37,713 nucleotides of DNA from the NCBI GenBank assembly GCA_034717215.1, contig JAYELD010000078.1:1-37713 (forward strand). Direction: 5' to 3'. Origin of the DNA: Caldisericota bacterium (GTDB lineage Bacteria; Caldisericota; Caldisericia; Caldisericales; Caldisericaceae). Position numbers and translations under genes: made by a program. Below, one piece after another: positions 32,631-37,713 of the stretch; positions within the stretch are counted from its first letter, which is position 1; every line of letters begins with the position of its first letter. The notes beneath the pieces are model-generated. The model had not been told where the DNA came from. It searched no databases and worked only from the letters and a program-made list of their open reading frames with translations.

Positions 32631-35456
32631 ATGACAAATAAAATTAAAAAAATTTTGATAATAACTTTAGTTATATGTTTCTGTTTAATTTCTTTAGTTC
32701 ATGTATCTGAAACGGCCCAGAGTGGTAATCAGGAGGAGGTCATGGAACAGGTACTGAAGGATGCAGCTGACCAGCTAGCGGGTCAGCGCGAAATAGGTTG
32801 GTACGGCAGCACATATGTCCACCGCGAGTGGTGGTGTGAAGGGGGGTGCTGTCACCAGGGTGTGCAGGAAATTAAGGGAGACTCATTTTGGGAGTATAAG
32901 CTGGAGATATGCCGATGGAGTACAGAGAGCGAAGCAGCAGGTTACCTCGAGACCCAATTAGAGACGGGTTATCGCTCCACAAGCTTTCATGGATATCCTG
33001 TAGGGATATGTACAATGTTTCAACAGGAGCAGGGGCTATCTGCTCTTATATGGCAGTCTGGCCGGTTTACATTTTATGTTGATGCCACTAACAAACCTGT
33101 AAAACTTGGTGCGGAAATACTGTATTCCCGCGCAGTGGGGCGTGGCCTCATAGCTAGGGGAGGTGGGACTACACAAGATTCGGATGGAGATGGAGTTTCA
33201 GACGACATAGACCAGTGCCCCAATACGTCTGCTGGAGTTGCTGTGGATGAAAATGGCTGCGCTATTGTTAAAGAGATGAGTTTAACTGTTTCCACAGACA
33301 AGAAAGCTTATTCTGCTGGGGAAACAATAATCATCCATGGTAGTGTCTCGGATACACAGGGTGAGTTGACTGGTGCTACCGTAGCCATTGACGTCAACGG
33401 CACAAAGCTTACCCCAACTACCGATTCATCGGGAAAGTATAGATGTGAATATCCGCTTCCTGATAACATTTCTCAGGGCATATATACGGTTAAGGCTACG
33501 GCATCTAAATCCGACTATCCCAACACAAGCAAGAACACGAGCTTTGCCGTGGGAGAAATTAGCATTCAGTTAGAAGAAAACCACGTGACCGGGGAACCCT
33601 TTATAGGTATTACTGCAGATGGAGTTAGTTCTCTTCGCATTTCCATTTCCCTGCCGGGATGTAGTGATGTGAAGGTTGGCAGACTAGATGTTGGCGAGCT
33701 TAAGGGAGATGCGATAAACTTCCTGGGCAGTATTACACTGGATTCTGCCGGAATGGCTGAGATTACATATTATCCGCCAGATTATCTCACAAAGAACCAG
33801 CTTACCCAGAACTTAGATGTGCATCAATCAAATTCCAGGACATGGGTCGCTGAAGTTCCACTAACTTTCACCTACACAGATGCCAGCGAGCAGGAAGGGA
33901 AGATAGAGGGGAAGATCCTAGTTTGCCGTCCTCCGGTAATGCTGGTGCATGGATTTCTCGGCGCTTCAACTACATGGGGAAAGATGTCCACTTACTTGCG
34001 CGGGGAGAAGTTCGATCCCTATATGGGTAATTATGGTGCCACAGGCCAGTCTATTGAAGGATTATCACTGATATTAAAGAATGACATTCGAAAGCAACAG
34101 ATTGACTATGCCAACTCCAACATCAAGATGGCGAAGGTAGATGTGGTAGGGCATAGCATGGGAGGTTTAATTGCCCGCTACTATACTCATGGCCTCACGG
34201 ATTATCCCGAGGATGTGAGAAAGCTGATAATGGTTGGTACGCCGAATCATGGTGTTTCCTGGACCAAAAAGGTGATAGGAAATGTTGCTACAGGATGGTA
34301 CGAGACGCACAAGATCCCTGCAGGGCAACTTCATTCCCAGAGTTCGTTTATGAAAACACTCAATAGCGGTGAAAAAACCGGAGCTCAGCTCAATTCTAAT
34401 ATACAATATGGTAATATATATGGATATTCTGATGACTGGGTAGTCAGTGCGGCATCAGCTTATCTGAATGGCGTAGACAGTGTACTTGAATTTGATGTAA
34501 AGCATTCTCCTGATATCCCCGGTGTCCCGGATGTAGCCATCACCGAGTATCTTAAAACATGGGATCGGGTAAAAAGCTGGCTTACCCAGGACATTTACAA
34601 GCCGCCATTGAAAGGTTCGCATGCAGAAGTCTATAAATATGAGGGGGATGTTTACCTAGATGAGACTAAACTGGCTTCCTCCCCCACGAAGATTGATTCC
34701 TGGCAGAGCTTGCGAACCGGTCAGGACTCAAAAGCGATTGTACACCTAACGATAAACGACTCTCCTTGGGGAATCATATTCTTAGACCCGGATAGTGAGA
34801 TATTCCTAGGTTACTTATCTCCCCAACTGGTAGAAGTCCGTCTCTGGAAAGGGAGTGCCACATTCAGAAGCAGGAAGGATGGTCACTTTACCGTGCCCGT
34901 AAATATTAAGAGATCCGAAGATGGGGAATGGTGGAAGTATAGCCCTCAGGCCGTAGTTACCGGACAAGGTACAGAATTTGCTATTACTGCCGGAGAAAAT
35001 ATAGAGGTTCATTGCCTGGAAGGTGAACTTGTTATGGACACTCCTAACACTACTGAAGAAGGAACTATCCTATCCGCTAACGATTCTGTGGCTGTTAAAG
35101 GGAAAACAGTAACTGCAATCAGTCCTGCCTCAAAAGATAACTTCTGGTGGTCAACTGAAGAGGACCATTTCTTGGATTCTACGCCAGGAAGTGAATGGCT
35201 TGATAAATTCAAGGATTTTATAGACAATCCCTTTATTAACTACATTTCAGTGGAAGTCCGTAAAATAACAATAGCTGCAGTAGAAAAATTAAAAAGTATG
35301 TGTCCAATATTATCAGACAATATATATCAAATGTTGCCAGATAATATACGCCAGATGTTGCCAGAAAGTATATCCCGGAATTTACTATACATCATTGTGG
35401 GATTTTTTGTGTTGATATTATTCTTGTTAATTAAAATATTAAGAGGCAGAAGATAG
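32631..35456 (+). CDS. Membrane-anchored secreted lipase-like alpha/beta hydrolase with FecR-like domain
   Basis: A 941-residue extracytoplasmic protein. Signal peptide 1-29; a Cys-rich N-terminal domain; a thrombospondin-3-like calcium repeat at 183-205 (DSDGDGVSDDIDQCPNTSAG); an Ig-like domain near 216-308 (KKAYSAGETIIIHGSV); a lipase/PGAP1-type alpha/beta hydrolase near 434-650 with oxyanion HGFLG and nucleophile S509 in GHSMGG, likely Asp602 and His625; a FecR-like beta domain near 690-810 (VTGQGTEFAI...CLEGELVM); and a C-terminal helix at 918-937 with a basic end. GC is clearly higher than in the housekeeping genes, which suggests transfer. GAAAGGAGG precedes the ATG. Substrate unknown. 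Confidence 0.85.
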   Translation: MTNKIKKILIITLVICFCLISLVHVSETAQSGNQEEVMEQVLKDAADQLAGQREIGWYGSTYVHREWWCEGGCCHQGVQEIKGDSFWEYKLEICRWSTESEAAGYLETQLETGYRSTSFHGYPVGICTMFQQEQGLSALIWQSGRFTFYVDATNKPVKLGAEILYSRAVGRGLIARGGGTTQDSDGDGVSDDIDQCPNTSAGVAVDENGCAIVKEMSLTVSTDKKAYSAGETIIIHGSVSDTQGELTGATVAIDVNGTKLTPTTDSSGKYRCEYPLPDNISQGIYTVKATASKSDYPNTSKNTSFAVGEISIQLEENHVTGEPFIGITADGVSSLRISISLPGCSDVKVGRLDVGELKGDAINFLGSITLDSAGMAEITYYPPDYLTKNQLTQNLDVHQSNSRTWVAEVPLTFTYTDASEQEGKIEGKILVCRPPVMLVHGFLGASTTWGKMSTYLRGEKFDPYMGNYGATGQSIEGLSLILKNDIRKQQIDYANSNIKMAKVDVVGHSMGGLIARYYTHGLTDYPEDVRKLIMVGTPNHGVSWTKKVIGNVATGWYETHKIPAGQLHSQSSFMKTLNSGEKTGAQLNSNIQYGNIYGYSDDWVVSAASAYLNGVDSVLEFDVKHSPDIPGVPDVAITEYLKTWDRVKSWLTQDIYKPPLKGSHAEVYKYEGDVYLDETKLASSPTKIDSWQSLRTGQDSKAIVHLTINDSPWGIIFLDPDSEIFLGYLSPQLVEVRLWKGSATFRSRKDGHFTVPVNIKRSEDGEWWKYSPQAVVTGQGTEFAITAGENIEVHCLEGELVMDTPNTTEEGTILSANDSVAVKGKTVTAISPASKDNFWWSTEEDHFLDSTPGSEWLDKFKDFIDNPFINYISVEVRKITIAAVEKLKSMCPILSDNIYQMLPDNIRQMLPESISRNLLYIIVGFFVLILFLLIKILRGRR

Positions 35457-35490
35457 ATGATTGATTATCCTCCAAGACATCGCAGTGACA

Positions 35491-35539
35491 GAGAAAAAGA
35501 GTCATTTCGGGCTTGATCCGGAATCTCGCCCTTTTTCTC
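35491..35539 (+). repeat. REP-like hairpin element / possible terminator
   Basis: Outer arms GAGAAAAAG (35491-35499) and CTTTTTCTC (35531-35539) enclose a TTCGGGCTTGATCCGGAA hairpin (35505-35522). The inner sequence is a variant of the widespread TTCCGGGCTTGACCCGGAA intergenic palindrome. It lies 35 nt after the hydrolase gene and could end its transcript. Confidence 0.55.
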
Positions 35540-35653
35540 CCCCCTCTGCATATTTATATACAGGGAGAAGACCTTTCTTTCCAAAATATAAAAATGCCAG
35601 TTCCTGAAACGGCATGAACCATAGAGTTTGTATATGCTGACGCGTGTGCTGCA

Positions 35654-35681
35654 TTGACAAAATTAATTTTTTTGCCATAAT
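35654..35681 (+). promoter_or_regulatory. Promoter of the leader RNA / split-sigma cassette
   Basis: TTGACA (35654-35659), 16-nt spacer, CATAAT (35676-35681). Transcription would start near 35688 and run into the structured leader. Confidence 0.55.
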
Positions 35682-35729
35682 ATTTTTTATAAAATATAGA
35701 AAAATTATGCATTAAAGGTGAGGATTTAA

Positions 35730-35820
35730 GCTTCAACTTGCTCCAACCTTTCCGTACGGATAAAATGGATGCTAAAGCGAGGGATATCCCTGTGCTTTAA
35801 GTTGAAGCGCGGGTTTTTTT
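35730..35820 (+). ncRNA. Candidate structured RNA (three-way junction) ending in a terminator
   Basis: P1: GCTTCAACTT (35730-35739) pairs perfectly with AAGTTGAAGC (35799-35808), followed by GCGGG and seven T. Inside are P2, the palindrome TCCGTACGGA (35751-35760), and P3, AAAGC/GCTTT (35774-35778, 35794-35798) around AGGGATATCCCT; P3 abuts P1 directly. I recognise no known riboswitch class. It may be an independent small RNA or the sensing part of an attenuator. Confidence 0.55.
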
Positions 35821-35833
35821 ATTTTAAGGAGTT

Positions 35834-35879
35834 GAAGTCGAAAGACTTCCGCGATGATTTGTGCCCTATTGCGATCGCG
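35834..35879 (+). ncRNA. Two further leader hairpins
   Basis: GAAGTC-GAAA-GACTTC (35834-35849) is a 6-bp stem with a GNRA tetraloop. It is followed at once by CGCGAT (35850-35855) pairing with ATCGCG (35874-35879) across 18 nt. Both are part of the leader before the gene at 35963. Confidence 0.45.
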
Positions 35880-35904
35880 TTAAATAATCGGCTAAAACGG
35901 CATC

Positions 35905-35940
35905 AGTCCGCTATAGTCGATTCGATATAGTGGGCTTTTA
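35905..35940 (+). terminator. Terminator-like hairpin before the split-sigma cassette
   Basis: An 11-bp stem (35905-35915 with 35926-35936, two G-T pairs) and a 10-nt loop, followed by TTTATTTAT. It stands about 10 nt before the SD of the gene at 35963, as expected for leader attenuation. Confidence 0.55.
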
Positions 35941-35962
35941 TTTATAAAAAAGGAGGAAAATT

Positions 35963-36235
35963 ATGGCAAGGAAGCAACAAAGCAGTCTATTTTATCTGTA
36001 TCGCAACGCCTTGAGAGTAGGAAAGCTCAAGGCGTTAATAAATTCTTTAAACAAAAATCATAAGGAGGTAACAATGGAAGAAATGGAAACTATATTAAAG
36101 GAGTGTGAAAACATTATCTCTGCGCTTAATAAGGAGAGGCTCATCCTGGTATCCGACGCAAAGGCAATGAAGAAAGCATCGGTCAAAAGAACGGAAGAAA
36201 AACTGTTCCAAAAGGATAACGACCTTGATGCTTGA
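35963..36235 (+). CDS. Hypothetical 90-residue protein at the head of the split-sigma cassette
   Basis: I do not recognise a family. The ATG at 35963 has AAAGGAGG upstream; the N-terminal part is basic (FYLYRNALRVGKLKALINSLNKNHKEV) and the C-terminal part helical and charged. A second in-frame ATG at 36074 has its own perfect AAGGAGGT, so a 53-residue product (MEEMETILKECENIIS...) may be made separately or instead. A strong hairpin (36005-36036) lies between the two starts. The gene overlaps the start of the next, sigma region-2-like gene. It could be an anti-sigma or accessory subunit; that is a guess from position. Confidence 0.6.
   Translation: MARKQQSSLFYLYRNALRVGKLKALINSLNKNHKEVTMEEMETILKECENIISALNKERLILVSDAKAMKKASVKRTEEKLFQKDNDLDA
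36005..36036 (+). promoter_or_regulatory. Hairpin between two nested starts
   Basis: AACGCCTTGAG (36005-36015) and CTCAAGGCGTT (36026-36036) pair perfectly over 11 bp with a 10-nt loop. It is inside the coding region, 25 nt before the SD of the internal ATG at 36074. Confidence 0.5.
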
Positions 36236-36515
36236 AGAACTGTACTTGGGAGAAAAGGGCAGGGCAAAAAAGCTTGCCATTCGCTACGCTAAAATGTTCA
36301 ATACAGAGCCGAAAGATTTGTTTCAGGAAGGAGCACTCGCCCTTTCAAAAGTTTATGCAAGATACGCCTGCAAACTCACGGACGAGGAACTTCTCAAAGT
36401 GTCCCACGCGTTGATAAACAGAAAGATGTACAAGTACGCCCGGAATGAATACAAGCATAAAATGAGCCTCAGGTGTTATGCGGAAGACGATAAGGAGGAG
36501 CAAATTGAGTTTTAA
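36228..36515 (+). CDS. Sigma-70 region-2-like protein (half of a split sigma factor)
   Basis: 95 residues from the ATG at 36228 (a TTG one codon earlier is less likely), overlapping the previous gene; AAGGAT lies upstream. RAKKLAIRYAKMFNTEPKDLFQEGALALSKVYARY resembles sigma region 2.1-2.2 (DLxQEGxLxLxxA), and ALINRKMYKYARNEYKHK resembles region 2.3-2.4, which melts and reads the -10. No region 3 or 4 follows in this frame; a region-4-like gene comes 24 nt later. This layout recalls the two-protein SigO-RsoA sigma factor of Bacillus. The fold call is by motif only; a phage- or ICE-type regulator is the alternative. GC is higher than in the core genes. Confidence 0.6.
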   Translation: MLEELYLGEKGRAKKLAIRYAKMFNTEPKDLFQEGALALSKVYARYACKLTDEELLKVSHALINRKMYKYARNEYKHKMSLRCYAEDDKEEQIEF

Positions 36516-36539
36516 TAAAGAAAGGGAGGCGATGCAGCG

Positions 36540-36785
36540 ATGGAAACGCTAAATCAGGAACACATTAAAAAACTTTTAAATGGAGGAATGAGCAAACTCG
36601 CAAAGAAGGACTATAAAATCCTTTACGAATTATATTTCAACAACACCTCGGTACATTAACTTTCAAAAAAGCTTGGCGTCGACCGCTCCACACTCAGATA
36701 CCGAAAAGGCAAGGCACTCAACAACCTCAAAAAATTATTACAAAACTCCCAGAATAATTTGGAAATATTTGTAAAGAGGATATAA
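36540..36785 (+). pseudogene. Sigma-70 region-4-like gene interrupted by an in-frame TAA
   Basis: Starting at the ATG at 36540 (GGGAGG upstream), the frame reads METLNQEHIKKLLNGG...KKDYKILYELYFNNTSVH, then TAA at 36657-36659, then continues LSKKLGVDRSTLRYRKGKALNNLKKLL to a stop at 36785. The second part is a region-4 helix-turn-helix and the first part its leading helices. CAA (Gln) to TAA would explain the break, and the frame is otherwise intact, so it is a recent loss or a regulated stop. The tail carries the promoter for the next unit and is duplicated at 31207-31288. Confidence 0.7.
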
Positions 36786-36797
36786 TAAAAAGGGGAA
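36715..36797 (+). repeat. Copy 2 of the region-4 tail with embedded promoter
   Basis: Closely similar to 31207-31288. Here it still encodes the C-terminus of the region-4-like protein. Confidence 0.75.
36759..36786 (+). promoter_or_regulatory. Promoter embedded in the region-4 gene tail
   Basis: TTGGAA (36759-36764), 16-nt spacer, TATAAT (36781-36786), overlapping the stop codon of the region-4-like gene. It would drive element B and the gene at 37015. Confidence 0.6.
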
Positions 36798-36832
36798 TAT
36801 AACATAGAAATGAAGATATGGTTAAATCTGAT

Positions 36833-36902
36833 TTGGGATACAAACAACTGAGTTTCGGATATACACCAAAAGTATGAGGATATCCGTATTGCGGATATAG
36901 TT
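36833..36902 (+). repeat. Intergenic element B with ATATCCG/CGGATAT hairpin
   Basis: The inverted repeat 36880-36898 has 7-bp arms and a 5-nt loop. The element is related to element A at 32477-32556, including an aligned reading frame (KLEGYS in A, KV-stop-GYP in B). No gene is called in 36786-37014. Confidence 0.45.
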
Positions 36903-37014
36903 GTGGATAAACAAAACGGGTTCGGATTATTTCCTATTTTGGAAGAAAAAACGAACCATGTTCGGTTATTTTAAGCTAGACGAAAATTTGTATAAATAGA
37001 GAGGAGGGACAATT

Positions 37015-37452
37015 ATGGCAAATACTAAACATGCCAGTGATCGAGTAACAAAATCGATACGTTTGATTGCGCGAATTTGGAGTATTCCTGTTATTGTATA
37101 TGCTTTAGTGCTGGTCGTCGGCTATACGGTAAATTGGATAACAACCGGAGTAGCAGATCCGTATGCTGTCGAAAATTATCCTTTTATTGAAAATCTGTCT
37201 CCAATTTTCATGCTTCTAGCAATTCTGGGATTAGGTATAGCATGGCGTAAGGAGAAATTAGGAGGAATAATTAATCTTTTTTTCTGCTGCCTTGCAATTA
37301 TACCAATATTCCTAATTCGTTGGCCAATTACTCAAAACATCTACAACATCATCCCTTTCATTTTAATTATAATAGTAGCTTTTCCTGGAATATTATTCCT
37401 TATATATTGGTGGCGATCGAAAAAGAGGATAATTCCTCAAAACAGCGCCTAA
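37015..37452 (+). CDS. Small four-helix membrane protein (cassette-like gene)
   Basis: 145 residues with a basic N-terminus and four hydrophobic segments (about 20-40, 62-77, 83-100 and 110-132), ending in a basic tail (WWRSKKR). The segment order and conserved WRKEKLGGIINL loop resemble small uncharacterised membrane proteins that I associate with Chloroflexi-type gene cassettes; I cannot name a function. GAGGAGGG precedes the ATG. The stop codon lies inside the first arm of an attC-like inverted repeat, the usual position in integron cassettes. It is placed between the region-4 promoter and a broken stalk-domain gene. Confidence 0.75.
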   Translation: MANTKHASDRVTKSIRLIARIWSIPVIVYALVLVVGYTVNWITTGVADPYAVENYPFIENLSPIFMLLAILGLGIAWRKEKLGGIINLFFCCLAIIPIFLIRWPITQNIYNIIPFILIIIVAFPGILFLIYWWRSKKRIIPQNSA

Positions 37453-37537
37453 CACAAGCTATACGGCTCGCTTACGCACGCCCAAATTGCCTTCCCGTTC
37501 GTAGCTACCCTATAAGAGATTGATAGAGATGTTAGGT
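37447..37537 (+). repeat. attC-like inverted repeat (integron cassette recombination site candidate)
   Basis: The ends GCCTAAC (37447-37453) and GTTAGGT (37531-37537) fit the attC core consensus RYYYAAC...GTTRRRY exactly. Inside, CTAT five bases after the first core pairs with ATAG four bases before the second, with a further CTC/GAG match, like L boxes. Length 91 nt is in the attC range. No integron integrase is in the window, so function is unproven. Confidence 0.5.
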
Positions 37538-37577
37538 CTTGAAATAACAGTTTTGAGTTAAGTTATTTGATAATACA

Positions 37578-37655
37578 TTTATAACAGAATCTCTTGGCTA
37601 TGAAGTCGGTTGGAATCCAGATACAAGGACAATAACGATAACATACGGCGGATAA
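37578..37655 (+). pseudogene. C-terminal remnant of a stalk-domain gene
   Basis: 26 codons without a start read FITESLGYEVGWN, then PDTRTITITYGG and stop, matching the end of the intact protein at 31299-32360 (FVAESLGCDVGWDNDTRTITITY). The rest of the gene is gone; the attC-like site ends 40 nt upstream. It is what remains of a paralogue replaced by the 37015-37452 gene. Confidence 0.8.
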
Positions 37656-37681
37656 ATAGATTAAAAATAACTTTTTAAATT

Positions 37682-37707
37682 GGCAGGTGTACACCTGCCC
37701 ATTTTTT
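37682..37707 (+). terminator. Intrinsic terminator after the stalk-domain remnant
   Basis: GGCAGGTGTACACCTGCC (37682-37699) is a perfect palindrome, 7-bp stem with a GTAC loop, followed by CATTTTTTATT. Confidence 0.85.
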
Positions 37708-37713
37708 ATTATT

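Noticed and set aside
36860-36900. Selenocysteine-type TGA followed by a hairpin in element B
   Set aside because: The hairpin is too short for a bacterial SECIS, the peptide is very short, and copy A has no TGA there.
37015-37713. Complete integron
   Set aside because: Only one attC-like site and no integrase gene in the window; only a candidate site is claimed.

Overview
The window comes from a low-GC bacterium, roughly 35% GC in the core genes by eye. Shine-Dalgarno (SD) sites are strong (GGAGG type), genes are tightly packed with many ATGA-type overlaps, and promoters are sigma-A-like. Split Fe-S scaffold genes, a thiamine ABC operon, a secreted stalk-domain (copper amine oxidase N-terminal-like) protein and a DUF438 remnant suggest an anaerobic Clostridia-like or Caldisericota-like organism. 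The sequence alone does not fix the phylum. I see no rRNA, tRNA or CRISPR array.

Layout. 1-4114 (minus): one operon with a GNAT protein, DUF2877 (AllH-like), FdrA (AllF-like), a 59-residue protein matching the C-terminal module of E. coli FdrA, and a cyclase-family hydrolase cut by the window edge. It looks like a carbamoyl-transfer or ureide-type catabolic cluster. 4198-5897 (plus): plsY-rlmN. 5930-6632 (minus): a YggS-type PLP protein. 6771-9635 (plus): a pantothenate operon (PanG-like reductase, panB, panC, panD). 9717-14722 (minus): endonuclease IV, then a methyltransferase plus a heterodimeric ABC exporter. 14878-15450 (plus): a membrane-anchored thioredoxin-like protein. 15564-19256 (minus): a 7TM, five-PAS, GAF diguanylate cyclase.

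19651-25672 (minus) is a sulfur and Fe-S block: a standard cysteine desulfurase with a degenerate scaffold, then a second transcription unit with a DUF438/PAS remnant, a SufT-like DUF59 protein, a divergent desulfurase, an IscU-DUF59 fusion, a MoaD/ThiS-like carrier, cysE and cysK. Both units begin with the same 26-bp promoter segment. Together they make cysteine from serine and move its sulfur to Fe-S clusters or a carrier protein. 25684-29829 (minus) is a thiamine ABC transporter operon under a TPP riboswitch whose 3' strand contains the SD. 29835-31129 (minus) holds folE2 and queD (pterin or preQ0 synthesis).

31200-37713 (plus) is an accessory region, partly GC-richer (about 45-50%) and repetitive. 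It holds a stalk-domain secreted protein, a large membrane-anchored lipase-like/FecR protein and a 230-nt structured leader with two terminator-like hairpins. The leader precedes a split sigma-factor cassette: a region-2-like protein and a region-4-like gene broken by one TAA. The tail of the region-4 gene and its embedded promoter occur a second time upstream of the stalk-domain gene. Near the right end a small membrane-protein gene ends inside an integron attC-like inverted repeat and lies directly before a remnant of a second stalk-domain gene. This suggests cassette replacement at a duplicated locus. The split sigma cassette with its leader RNA is the best candidate for an undescribed system.
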